From the NCBI GenBank assembly GCA_020086605.1, contig JACBWW010000007.1:19475752-19539751 (forward strand): a DNA stretch of 64,000 nucleotides. Direction: 5' to 3'. The position numbers and the translations under genes were made by a program. The first letter of the stretch is position 1. Every line of letters starts with the position of its first letter. A model generated the notes under the pieces. That model worked only from the letters and a program-made list of their open reading frames with translations, had not been told where the DNA came from and did not search any database. This document shows positions 50,837-64,000 of the stretch, one piece after another. The stretch comes from Lanius collurio (lineage: Eukaryota; Chordata; Aves; Passeriformes; Laniidae).

Positions 50837-51630
50837 TCTATTTCAAATATGCTGCACATAATTCTTGATTAAGACAAGCTGTTTGGACAAATAGAAATGA
50901 AGAAGCACAGAAAACAGGCTAGAGGTTTTCTCACTCTAAATTTTAAATTCACAAAATTTTGTGTTTAGGAGATGCTACTATGGGGAGAAATTTCTATATA
51001 AAGTATACTGAATATTTTCAACAGGAAACTTTTTTTTTTAAATCAGGAAAGTAATGTGATGACTGGAGTCAGTGTTGTTACTGAGATGCAAAACCAGGAT
51101 TTGCTTTAAATTTTTAAATGTTGTTCACTGCATGACTCTCCTTCCAAGCTTTATTTAGGAGAATAATAAATACTGTATCACCAAATATAGAATTTCATGG
51201 AAACAAAATGATGAAATTTTAAAAGACAGTCTTCAAATTAACGTACATCTACCAGCCACCTAGCCATATATTTAATTCAAAGCATTTTTATAGGTCGATA
51301 ACATAAACTTATTTTTCACAAAATGTAACATCTGTGTTTATTTTGCTGAGACAGCTGGAATGGTAAAAGAACATTTAAACTTGTGTCATACAAATATTTT
51401 GGTAAAAGAAAAGTTGATATCTCAAACAAAACATGAACACTTGTAATTTTTATTTGCAATGTATATGCTATATGTGTTTTTTACGACTACAACAACTACA
51501 ACAGACCTTTAATTAAAAAAACCCAAAGCAATTGAATTTTCATTCTGTATTTTTGCTCACTCTATCAGTTTCCAAGAAAGTTTTGATGCAGAAAATATAC
51601 ACAATACAGAAGCATAGAGAGCTGTCTTAC

Positions 51631-52833
51631 CTTCTGGCTCCCTGATCTTACGTCCTGCTGCAGATTTTCGTAGCACACTCCTTCCTGAGTTGAACAAGCT
51701 AGTTAACTCATCAAGGGGACTGGTCAATGACCGTGAGTTTGTAGGGCTGTATGGAAATGAAGATGATGAATTTGAGTTCAATTTCCTGTGATCCGCTCTT
51801 GCCACCTTTGGGGAGTAAGGCAGTTTGGAGAATGGAGAAGATGAGCATCCAAGCTGAGCGGGATTGGGTCTCTGAGGTACTTTTGACAGATCTGAATTTG
51901 TACCTGTTTTCCCAGCATTAATCAGAAAACCAGCACAAGTATCTGGAGGAGATGCAAAATGTGTGGAAGCCCGGTAGGAAACAGGAGGTGGTACAGGAGG
52001 AGGGGGCGGTGGCAGAGGAGGAGGTGGTGTGGAAGGGGGAGTCACTTTGGTGGAAACACTGAACACAATCAAGCCTGGAGATACTGGTCTTTCATTCTCC
52101 CCTTTCTGGCCTTTGGAGTACTGGGGTGATAATGGACTTGAGCCCTCTGACTGCACAGGGTATTTTAGGTTGGTTTCTAAAACAGGAAGCTTTTTGACCT
52201 CTAGCGGTGTTAAAGGTGATTCATCAGAAGCAGGTGAACATGTGACAGGGGTTGGAGGGAACACAAGAAGTGGTGGTCTGTGGGGGAGCAAGTTAGGGAA
52301 AGGGGCTGGAATGTCACATGAGTCTTTATAGATCAAAGATGCTTGACTGTTTCCATCCAACGTTCCATCTTCAATGTTAATACTTCTTTTGCTTTCAAAC
52401 AACAGAGGAGGAGATCCAGTCACTACTGGAATTATTCCATTACCATTGCTTCCTTCTTCTGGTAGAAAATACTTCATTTCTTCATACACAGACTCCCCTT
52501 GTTCTGGACTCTCTGCTTCAGCAGAACTGGTTTTCACAGCATTCCCTACCATTTCAATATAGACAGGCTCATTTTCCTCCTCTTCTTGTGACATAAAGAG
52601 ACTCAACACGCCGTGTTGTGGTCCATCAGTAGAAACTGCTCTCTGTGCCACCACAGTGTCACAGACACCTGGTTTAACTACTGTGCTTGCTTTTTTTACA
52701 TCCCCAGGCTTTTGGCCAGGTATTTCTTCATAAGAGCCGCTAAGTTTTGTATTCGGACTTCGTTTTGGTTTTCTGGGAGGTATTTTTTTCATGGTACTAT
52801 AGTCATCACTGTGTGGCCTTGGACGGGTCAGTA
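51631..52833 (-). CDS. MYO16: MYO16 exon D: large exon with second NYAP motif, two YxxM motifs and polyproline tract
   Basis: 1203-nt exon, phase 1 in and out, encoding 401 residues (218-618 of the visible protein). In order: [14 protein letters not shown]; a second NYAP block [20 protein letters not shown] (tyrosine near 252); an acidic stretch with EPVYIEM (tyrosine near 309) and ESVYEEM (tyrosine near 334), both YxxM ligands of the p85 SH2 type; [37 protein letters not shown]; a polyproline run [16 protein letters not shown] near 486-501 that could bind SH3, WW or EVH1 domains or profilin; and serine-rich repeats ending in [19 protein letters not shown]. It is predicted to be largely disordered. 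The acceptor is TTTCACTTTCCTAG|TAC and the donor CCAGAAG|GTAAGA. The conserved blocks are separated by freely varying linkers, as in the mammalian protein. Confidence 0.97.
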
Positions 52834-54656
52834 CTAGGAAAGTGAAAAAGGTCTGTGTTATTAACAAGTTAAAGTCAGTTTTTTTTACACTGGTCTAGTA
52901 TGTTAAGCCCTCAAATGCGACCCATTTAGTTATACAATGAGAAGCAGTCACAAACACAGGAATCCAAGCAAAAGCATAAATACTTCCAGGAATAAAATGC
53001 AGGATTTTCAGCTACCAAACCATTGGCCTTTGCTTCCAGGGCACATAATGTACTTTGGTAATCTCTACTGCCACCAAAAGGTGAGAGCTCACACCTGAGG
53101 AGGTATATTTTGAATCCAAATGTGCACTGCAAGATCTGTAACATGTGGAAATATGTATTTGTTTCTCCTTTTGCTCCAAGGGAGAAGGGCAGAATTTTAA
53201 CTGGGAGTCAACATGGTGCTACTTTGATACATATGTGATTGCCACTAACTGAAATACCCCTCTTTTACGTAATCTCTACAAAACTCTAATTATAGGATGA
53301 TATTATGCCCCTCTCTTCTTTTGTACTGCAGGTGTGGAAATAATTTATAACTTTAGGGAATCCCATAGCCTAAGGGCAAATCCCCAAGTGAGTATACATT
53401 TAACTAAACTAGATGTCTCTTCATAGCCTCTAGGCATGTATGGAGAGAAGAGACTAGATAGCTAGATGATTGGTCCTTTAAGATCAAAATTAGATGGTAT
53501 AAATCAGAGCTGGTTTTGGACAAAGACCCAGGAAACTGACATCATTCTTGGAAAATGAGTATGTGGCAGAGAAACTTGCCCTATTGTTTCACACATGTAA
53601 GGACTCCAAAATTGTTTTGTGAGTACATGTAAGTATTATTGTTAAGACCACGTATACATATATAATTGTTGTTCTTTCAAAACATCTCTGCTAGAGCTCC
53701 CTGGTTAAATCAATAATCTCTTGCAGACTTGGAGACAGAAAAATGACTACAGACCTCCTTAAACCATACCAGTTTAAAACTATGTTGGGGATAGTTCATG
53801 TCTCCTTACACAGAGATTGAATGAGCAAGGAAGAGGTTAAGAAAAATGGACTTTCACCGAATGAACTGGACATGAGAACAGTAATTATTTTGAGAGAGGG
53901 AACTACAAAGATTTCTATCCATTGTGTGCAGGACTAGGGAAAGGTTATACCCAAAGGTTTAAACCCAACCTGAAGGATCTTCACCGATGAACCTTGAGGA
54001 TCCTTTACACAAAACATGACATATCAGACTTATCAAAGAAAGCATCTTCTACCTTCATCTTCTACCCATTCATTTCAAGGGTAAAGGTTAATAGAACAAG
54101 TGGTCTAAAAACTATGTGCACTATAATGCATTGAGATGCTTTGGAACGCTTGCAGGACTTTCCGTCTATACAAAAATCACTGTAACCAAATTATGGCCAA
54201 AAAACCCCAAACAAACAAACCAACAAAAAAACACTGAATGCGTAAGTTATTCATGTGAGCATAAAGAAAAAGTAGGAGAAAGTTTAAGGTTTAAGTCTGT
54301 GAAATTCAAGATTCGAGCATTCTGTATCAGTGATGCAAGATATTCTAACAGTTTAAAAGGTGAAATAAAATGGTCAGTGGGGTAGAATAGCTCATATTGA
54401 CAGATTATTTGTTTCTAGAGGGAGTTCTACAAATAGGTTTTGGTTGTTGACAAACTAGGCAATTAGAACACATGAGTATAATTTGCTGATTTGGGAACAA
54501 ATGACAAATTGGCTATTTTTATTTACTGCCACTGAAATATTTCAAGGAAGCAGGACCTCTCAAAGGCATTTGACTGTGTTTAAAAGGATCAAAGTGAAAA
54601 GAATAAATCAATAACTCAGAGTAACATTTGCGGCTGTCTCTGCCTTTATGCCTAAC
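52834..54656 (-). other. MYO16: MYO16 intron between exons C and D
   Basis: About 1.8 kb of AT-rich unique sequence with no recognisable gene or transposon. A short A/C-rich patch lies at 54198-54233. Confidence 0.9.
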
Positions 54657-54964
54657 CTTCATTAGGGGTTTCCTTAGAAGCTGCCGACAAGCAAGCACTA
54701 ACAGCCTCGTATGAGGCACTCAGTCGTGTGTTGGGGTCCCTCTTTGGTTTGGGAGGAGGCTGTTTCCTTGGTGATGGCAGGCTACTGCTATCGTCCATGC
54801 TGAAAACAGAGTGCAGGGAGGGGGATCTGATGGATGACCCCGCCGCAGAATGTACCAAGCTGTCCACTGCCATGGGGACAGGGACAGAGCTGGAGTGAAA
54901 GTGCTTAGACGTTCGACAGCCGGCAAAGCTGTCCTCAGAGACCTTCCCACCCTTGTCTTCAGCT
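54657..54964 (-). CDS. MYO16: MYO16 exon C: first NYAP-type motif of the tail
   Basis: 308-nt exon, phase 2 in and phase 1 out (residues 115-218). It encodes a serine-rich disordered segment ([13 protein letters not shown], then [19 protein letters not shown]) followed by a basic proline motif and tyrosine: [20 protein letters not shown], with the tyrosine at about residue 200. In the NYAP1/NYAP2/MYO16 family this block carries tyrosines phosphorylated by Src-family kinases such as Fyn. The acceptor is CTGTGTTTTCAG|AGCTG and the donor CTAATGAAG|GTTAGG. The last G joins TA of exon D to give valine. The open frame extends upstream through the acceptor into intron, so the exon start is set by the splice site and the phase match with exon B, not by the first ATG. 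Confidence 0.95.
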
Positions 54965-57067
<2,103 letters not shown>

Positions 57068-59145
57068 CTAATGAAAGACAACTAATTGGGGAATTTATGT
57101 CACTGTGTGTTCTGCTGTAAACATGAGCAAGCCAACTTCAGTCAATATCTTGTACAAATTAGGAAGGAAATCTGATGGCATAAAAATAACACAGTAAAAT
57201 GGAAGCCTTACCTTTTTCTGCTGCTAGTGCTTAAAACAAAGTAGTGACAGTAATTTCATAAATTTCCACTATCAGAACTCAAAATGTTTACTTGCACTGA
57301 ATGTTATTTTTATTACATTACAACTGAAACATAGATGTGTACTACAGATTGTGAGAGCATAAATTTACACTGCAACGGTCAAAAGATAGTTTGTTTCAAA
57401 ATAAAAGCCTGGTTAAATTAATTGAATTGAAAGAAGTAGGAATTAAATGATTGGTGTTGGTGAGCTTTAAAAAATTCTTTAATTGTTTCAATGTACCTAA
57501 TACCCCATCCAAAACAAAACCAACACCAGATTTTTTTTTTGATTGATTTAAAGACCTTTCACTGCTCATTTCTTTTAATCTAAAACAATTAGATTAATTT
57601 AATGCAAATTTCTCAAATGTATCTGTCACATCATGTCTGCATTTTTCAGTTAAAAGTTTTCATCTACATTACATCAGCTTCATGTATCTATTAGACTTTT
57701 TCTTCACACTTTTTGTCAGCTTTATGCCAGGGAAAGATTTTAATGCATCTCCTATAATAGCTTTCTGTATCTCTTTCCTGCATTTGTTTCATTACAACAA
57801 ATCCTACCCCAAAACCACCCGGTACCCTGGATTTTCCAAAGTACAGATAATCAGAAACACAAGGCACAGGGACCTCTGTGGCCATGATGAATTGGACACC
57901 ATTTTAATCCCCGTGTCTGCAACAGGTGGTGTCGATAGTCTCTGAATCTACGTTTTGGCTTAAAAGGAAGAAATATGCTAATGGAATATATTGTATTCGC
58001 GTGGATGTTTTTCGGTTTAAGTTCTACAAGATCATGTTTCTTTTTAGATCTAGAACCACTGCTGTGTATCTCACAGAGAAGAACCTGTTCTAGAATTATT
58101 TATATGTTGTCTGAAATACTGTTGGTTTTAAGTAGGTTTTAATCATTTACATATATCAAAATCAGGTCAAACTTCATTATTGCTTCTTATGGTTACTCTT
58201 GTTCTGGTCAATGGAAAGTTTTTTATAAGTGAAGTCAGCAGACAATAGCCTATGCAAGATGTTTGAGTTTCGGAGAGGATACTAAACATGATTGCAAGAT
58301 AAAAAAGGTAAAATGCATTAGGTATTTAGGACAACATAATTAAGTTTCAGATTTAGGATCACTGCAGACCATTAAATGATGAAGAGCCAAGCTGAAATAA
58401 TCTAAAGGAAAAATGTCAACAGAGAAAGAGTTCAATGAGTCTTCTATGAATATAAAATGTTACTGAATAAAATAAACAGCTAAAGCATAGGGTAATGTAA
58501 GGTACTTTCTATCATCTTCTAGTGCCCTGTTTAGACACTAAAAATAAGATTTCTTTTTCAGAGATGCTCAATGCCCACCTGACAAGATATCAGAAAGGCT
58601 AATGTTAACATTATAATACTGCTTCTATCCAAAATTCACTGGGTTTGAAAACCTTCAAGTTTAGATACTCTGAAATCTTTTCTAATAATAATTTATGATA
58701 GACATTTTTGATGGTTTATACTTTTATAAACACAACCAATCAATGCCTTAAGTTATATTCCATACAATCTGACTTCTTTAAACCCTGAAATATTAATGCA
58801 CTTACCTAATTCACTTGAAAAGGAAATTAATAGTACAGTTATTGCTGACAATTTTATGAGAGTATTCATAATAAAGATGTTACTGAGTTTAAATTCAAGA
58901 GTTACTGTTGCAAAAAGAATGAACACGTGCATAGAATATTAACATATTTCACTGGTCACAAAAAAAAAAAATTTGAAAGAGGTTAATAATATAAAAAAAA
59001 TTTCCTAAAATACTCTCTTTAAACCTATCTTTTGCAGACCAAAAATAGTTAAGCATTGAATCTTGGGTGACTTTGGAAAAAAAATCTATATTTTAAAGTA
59101 ACATTTTTACAAGAGTCTGTGTGTATGTGTGTGCTTTTAACTTGA

Positions 59146-59171
59146 CCCCCCCCCCAAAAAAAAAAAAAAAA
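59146..59171. repeat. C10A16 tract
   Basis: Ten C directly followed by sixteen A. It is preceded by a (GT)n-like stretch at 59119-59133. Confidence 0.95.
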
Positions 59172-60292
59172 CCTAAAAAAAGATTGGCAACACAATCAAG
59201 GCTGGTTAAAACAAAGAAATTCAGAGATCAGTTCTCTGATAGGATTGTGAGCAAGCATGAATCAGCAGCTTAGAGTAGCCTACTAGAATGGTCCAATAAA
59301 ATGAGATCCAGTAGATCTAGCTGTAACATTTAGAGACTGTATAGCTACGCTGAATTATGCATTTTCATCAAAATCAATAAGAAACTTTCAACAAAGTTTC
59401 ATTAGGAAGGGTTGTCAGACAGACATCCCTCTTTTGGACAGGTTTTCATAAACTGAGTAGTTCAGCTTTTTCATTAAATGATAGGCATTTCTCCACAATT
59501 CCTTCTCCATGAGAACATTTGAAAGATTTTGGTTTCAGTTCAACACAGAACAATTTCATTACCTAAAAAACTGCTGTGAAATGTATTTGTCAGCTTCTAG
59601 ACCTTTACTGCTTAATATCATCTAGTACTGTTGGGTACTGGGTACCATGACTGCCTTGTGAATTTCCTCCTCATTTATGTAGATCTCAAATAATTTTCAC
59701 TTATGCAAATTAAAATCTTTGAGGTTAGCACCCACAAGGCAGAAAAATATCTACTTCTTTACAGTTCATCTAAGGATAAGGATTAGAATAATCAAAATTC
59801 CAGTAGACCATGGATCTCAGTAATGTGAGAAATGTATTAACTATTGTGTATACAATGTACTCAAGTTTATTCCTCATCTACATGAACTCTGATGGAAGAA
59901 CTTCAGCATGATTGCCCTTCCTACAAATACAATTTTCACAGTGATTCAGGTCAAAAAGTACCATATGTAGTTCTCATACCTGTGAAAAAAAAATGTGACA
60001 AAGTCTCTAAAGTCACAGATACATTTTTAAGAAAAAGTGTTTCTACACATGCTTTCACTTTATTTTGACCCCTTTCTTTGCTTGCATAAGATAAATTTCA
60101 GGGTACCAGAAAGGACTTAAACAGTTTGCTTTGTTTTGGGATTTCCCCCCAAATTTAGAAGGGATTACTAGTTAGAATGAAGTAAAAAGAGTTGATAGTA
60201 ATTTTGGGCAAGACTTGCTTCCCCTTGAAGCTAAGCCCTTATCCAGGTATATGATGCTACATTTAAAGCCTGACACAAAAATTAAGAGGCAG

Positions 60293-60712
60293 AGAATCAG
60301 AATATCCTGAATTGGAAGGGACCCATAAGGACCATCAAAGTCCCACTACTGGTCGTGCACAGGACACCCCAGAGTTACACTATGTGCCTGAAACTTTTGT
60401 CCAAACACTTCTTGAGCTCTGTCAGGCTTGGTGCTATGACCACTTCCCTGGGCAGCCTGTTCCAGTGCCCAGGAAACATCACAGTTCCATGATGATCCCT
60501 TGGGTCCTGCCACAGGTCACCAGAGAGAAGAGATCAGTGTCTATCCCTCCACTTCCCTTCATGAGAAAGTTGTAGGCTGGTATGAGGTGTTCCCTCAGTC
60601 TCCTCTTCTCCAGACTAAACAGGCCAAGTGACTTCAGCCACTTCTTGTACAGCTTCCCCTCAAAGCCCTTCACCATTTTCATAGCCCCCCTTTGCATGTT
60701 TTCTAGCAGCTG
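60293..60712 (-). mobile_element. CR1 LINE 3' fragment
   Basis: It starts AGAATCAGAATATCCTGAAT and TTGGAAGGGACCCATAAGGA (CR1 3' tail, reverse complement), then CCTGGGCAGCCTGTTCCAGT, CTCCTCTTCTCCAGACTAAA and AGCCCTTCACCATTTTCATA. The open frames over it on both strands are its remnants. Confidence 0.93.
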
Positions 60713-61650
60713 TATTTTTTTCTTATATTGTGATTATTGACTAGCTTGGCTATTATTCAATATGTTCTCAGGAGAGATCTATCTTCCAAAGTCCTCTGGA
60801 TGTAAAGGGTGAGGGGATAGAAGTGCATCAGAACTGACACCATTATTCACTAAGAATCATTATGCCCATGTGAAGTACAGGATTTTAGGATTACATAAGA
60901 ACAATCTGCTGGTACCCTATTCTATTCCAAATCTGCCAGAACTATTTGGCATGCTAATTCTACAAGTTTACAACTGCACCTTTTTGCCAAAGGCAGCTTC
61001 TTTTGTGAGGTAATGACACGAGGTTGATGTCTAACTACTGCTTACTCATCCAAGTTCCTGATTTTCTCAGGTTTCCCAGATCATAAAAAAAACATGTAGA
61101 TGAGGCATAGCTTTAAACACACACTTTTGGTGAAAATGCATTTTCAAGTTACCCTAATTAAGAAGGATAGAAGCAAACCTAAGAAAAATACTTCGTAAGG
61201 AGCCAAGAAGACCTATTATAATTTTTCAGGCAGGCTTTGGTGATCTGTTCTCTTACTTCTGCAAAACATGGACATATCTGAAGATGTTTTAAATTTTGGA
61301 GTAGTGTTATATTGAAGCATTCTGTTTGAAAATTGGATTCTGCAAGGTAAATATTTCCTTTCTTTGATAAGTCAGCATAAGAAGTGAAAGAGGATAAACT
61401 GTTACTGCTTTTCAAAATACATAAATACAATAGGGTAATTTGCATTAAAAAATTAAGCCCAAGTTATAAACTCAGCTGAACTGTGATGTCTGTTATCTGT
61501 CATTCTCCACATTCATTCCTGAACTATTATTATTTGGATTTCACTTGCTTCAGAATCTTTCTTGGTTTCCTCATTTTCACTACATGCTTAGAGTGAGGAA
61601 GAGATAATTAAAATTAAAGAGGTTTATATTTCTTCAGTCTGCAATATTAT

Positions 61651-61680
61651 GAAAAAAACAAACAAACAAACAAAAAAACT
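61651..61680. repeat. (CAAA)n microsatellite
   Basis: ACAAACAAACAAACAAA flanked by A runs. Confidence 0.9.
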
Positions 61681-62393
61681 TAGTCTTTTTAATTTCCTTT
61701 AAATAGGTGAAAGTGGGAATTGTTGCAGACATCAGCCAGTTAGGTAAATTATTTTGGTGTGAAGGAAGCTTCTTCAAACAAAGCAATATTCACATCTTCA
61801 GCAGTTATTTGAGATTCTGATAGGAAATGGAGCATAAGTAAGAGGAAATCAAGAGGCAGTAGATAGTACCTCCTTTTAAGAATGTGCCAAAAAAATGCCA
61901 GTGATCTTAGTAAAAATGTAGGCATAAAATGGGGAAAAATGCCTAAACATAAAAAACTAGCTGTCAAACATGAAAGCAGTAAGAAAAAGGGAAAAATAAG
62001 GACAACAAAACATACTAACTTATTAGCTTTGTTTTAAGCGTTGGCATATTTGAAAATATTCCAATTTTGTATCACTATTACAATATTTAATTTGCAAAAA
62101 GAAATTAAAGGTGATATAATGCCTTGGGAAATCACTGAACATACTTTAAAAAGAAAATATTCAAGATCCTCTAAGTTTTAATTACATTCAGTAGTTTGTC
62201 ATAAAATTATGTTTGACAGACAGAAAGTGCAAAAATCACCAATGCTAATATCATCTCAAAAAATCTGTATGTATCTGTAGGGAAATGTATAAAATACAGC
62301 AACTATTCAAGGTGGAGAAAATCTCTTTGCTATACAATGTTCTGCTCCACGTACGAAGCAACAGCTCAGGAATGCTTGTTCTGTAATTGTTAC

Positions 62394-62490
62394 CTTTTTG
62401 GCAGGTTATAATTTTCTCCTGAAGTTGAAGGCACAAATCGTTAAGATGGTCAGCTTGCCAGTACTTAAGAAACACTTTTCGGACTCCTAT
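62394..62490 (-). CDS. MYO16: MYO16 exon A: end of myosin converter and start of IQ motif
   Basis: 97-nt exon, phase 0 in and phase 1 out. It encodes 32 residues starting [19 protein letters not shown], the canonical end of a myosin converter (the I/F-G-x-x-K-V-F signature), and ends TCQK, the first half of the IQ motif. The acceptor has a good pyrimidine tract (TGTTTGTATTCTAG) and the donor is AAAAG|GTAACA, slightly weak at +4 to +6. The last G joins TT of exon B to form a valine codon, giving [10 protein letters not shown], a continuous IQ motif that confirms the splice. A second AG lies 4 nt inside the exon, but using it would shift the frame and remove the conserved isoleucine-glycine. 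It is the first exon fully inside the window. Confidence 0.93.
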
Positions 62491-62873
62491 CTAGAATACA
62501 AACAGCAGAGAACTCATCAACAAAAAAGGCCAAACAATGACACGTAAATAGAGATAGCATGTTAACAATCCAGCGAAGGGTTGAGATAATATCTGCAATT
62601 TAGCAAGAGCACAATGCCAATTATTGAACAGAAATGCAGTTATCACTTGGTTGAATAAAAGATGTATTTGTAAAGGATGAACAAGCTGTCAGACAGATAG
62701 TTCCACTTCAGTTCCAAAAACATCCAGAACAAATAGTACAACCTTCAATTTAAATACAAGTCAAGAAAAAAAGCATTCTGAATCTAATTTAATGAGTTAG
62801 ACAACATAATAGAAAATAAGGTTTAGCTCTTATAAAGCAGAGGGGTGTGTACATGGAGAAAGGTGACAGGACA

Positions 62874-62932
62874 AACCCAGAACAGAACAGAACAGAAGAA
62901 AGAAGAACAGTGTGGAACAGAAACAGGAAGAA
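62874..62932. repeat. (AACAG)n and GAA-rich microsatellite
   Basis: A perfect AGAACAGAACAGAACAGAAG core at 62879-62898, extended by imperfect AGAACAG units. Confidence 0.85.
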
Positions 62933-63310
62933 CTTAACTGAAGTTGAAGGATGGGAGAAACTTTCATTAGTGACAAAGATTCTTAATATCCAGTAACATT
63001 ATGAATCCTAGTTCCCAGCCTTGTTTACTGAAGCTGTGCAGTGGGACTCCTTTCAGAATCAGAGACAGAGGGACTCATTTGTGAAAAAATAATCTCCTAA
63101 ATATTGATTCTGGTGTTGTATAGTATCTTGGTTCAATTAATCTAGTTCTTGAAATAACAATCATTAGATGCTTTTACTCCTTTAGAGACAAATCTAGCTA
63201 GTTAGACCAAAAGAAAACACCTTTGTTTTGGTACTTTCTGAACAAGCTGCAACAGTACTTTAAAATTCTTTTCTGTATTGTCTTCAAAAGCATTCCTTTC
63301 TAATAGACTT

Positions 63311-63364
63311 AAAAAACCACATACAACCTAGCAACTCTAAAACCCACATACAACCTTGCAACTC
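63311..63364. repeat. 27-bp tandem duplication
   Basis: Two near-identical copies of a unit containing CCACATACAACCT-GCAACTC (second copy CCCACATACAACCTTGCAAC), differing at about three positions, so fairly recent. Confidence 0.85.
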
Positions 63365-64000
63365 AAAAACCAGCAAGTAGCTGGAAAAAAAAATACAACA
63401 AAACAATTATTTTTTCTCAGGAATTTTGTAGAAGCAACTTCTCTTCACAGAAACAAAAGCATCAGTGCCAGAGAACTGTGCTACCCTGTGAAAATTCTAA
63501 CTTCTGCCTAACTCTTAATTATTTTATGGAGAATAGGCATACTGATTACTGACAAGTCTGGCTGAAATTGCAGAAATTCATTCCAACCCTTGTTTGTTTC
63601 CAGTTTACAAGCTCATTCTCTTCTCACTGAACCATCCTGTTCCACTGGTGTTTTTTAGTTTAGATCTGGGAGACAGGTATCAGGAGGGTTATTTGCACAC
63701 ACTTATAAATTGTTTTTAGTCCAAACACTGTCAGATGTACATCCTTGTAGTACTGGATGACAGAAAGCCTGAACATATATTTCATGTCTAAACTCCATTA
63801 ACTAGATTCAAAAATGATTGGGGCAAATTTTTGTCCCTTGGCTTCCCTTCTCTCTACTCTAGAGAGTATTTATTTTGAATCAAATGTTTTAAACAGTCTG
63901 TAATCCTGAAGTTTGAGCTAACTGTGATGGTGCAATTGTTAGTCTTTTAGTTAAAATAAGATGCACTCAAATGGCAAAACTGGAATTCTTTCTAATTTTT

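Larger units (their letters stand above)
33430..51630 (-). other. MYO16: MYO16 intron between exons D and E
   Basis: The largest intron seen, about 18.2 kb. It contains CR1 copies at 36300-36819 (plus), 36820-37135 (minus), 45298-45848 (plus) and 50640-50836 (plus, internally deleted), an LTR-like unit at about 47391-48130, an A/C-rich tract at 49929-50005 and a GC-richer stretch at 34130-34400. The 414-nt open frame at 35620-36033 starts with TTG, resembles nothing I recognise and is probably chance. Confidence 0.9.
62491..64000 (-). other. MYO16: MYO16 intron upstream of exon A (partial)
   Basis: Partial intron running off the window. It holds an (AACAG)n-rich stretch near 62874-62932 and a 27-bp tandem duplication at 63311-63364. 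No exon with myosin motor similarity was found in it; the preceding exon must lie beyond 64000. Confidence 0.8.

Noticed and set aside
52029..52331. Plus-strand open frame of 100 codons
   Set aside because: It is antisense to MYO16 exon D, which has motif-level support on the other strand.
62394..62486. Alternative acceptor AG 4 nt inside exon A
   Set aside because: Using it shifts the frame and removes the conserved Ile-Gly before KVF; the upstream AG keeps all phases consistent.

Overview
The window is vertebrate nuclear DNA, almost certainly from a bird and probably a neoavian. It is AT-rich, and its sparse exons have consensus splice sites. At least nine CR1 LINE fragments are present, several ending in the typical avian ATTCTATGA-type 3' tail. 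It also carries solo LTRs of an endogenous-retrovirus type that I remember from neoavian genomes. There are no operons, no CRISPR array, no recognisable tRNA or rRNA gene and no long intact ORF apart from one large exon. Repeats and introns explain nearly everything else.

The one gene I can support is the 3' end of MYO16 (unconventional myosin XVI), on the minus strand. Seven coding exons can be placed: A 62394-62490, B 56793-57039, C 54657-54964, D 51631-52833, E 33271-33429, F 30037-30128 and G 16290-16523. Every junction joins in a compatible reading phase. The exons total 2340 nt, which is 779 codons plus a TGA stop. They encode the end of the myosin converter, one IQ motif, a short charged helix, and the long disordered tail. 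The tail holds two NYAP-type basic/tyrosine motifs, two YxxM motifs that fit PI3-kinase p85 SH2 ligands, a polyproline tract, and a conserved C-terminal segment ending in WDTTI. The ankyrin repeats and most of the motor lie upstream, beyond position 64000.

Layout from low to high coordinate: 1-15690 is 3' flank with CR1 remnants and no gene seen. 15691-16289 is the probable 3' UTR, containing a TA/CA microsatellite. The region 16290-62490 is MYO16, with large introns (13.5, 3.1, 18.2, 1.8, 1.8 and 5.4 kb) holding CR1 copies, a solo LTR at 19909-20480, an LTR fragment at 30971-31255 and an LTR-like unit near 47391-48130. The region 62491-64000 is part of the next upstream intron. A 4-base assembly gap lies at 21199-21202.

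I did not find a convincing undescribed biological system. The most useful points are the phase-verified reconstruction of the avian MYO16 tail and its signalling motifs, two phase-symmetric exons (D and E) that could be skipped in frame, an internally deleted CR1, the solo LTRs, and a perfect 12-bp hairpin downstream of the gene.
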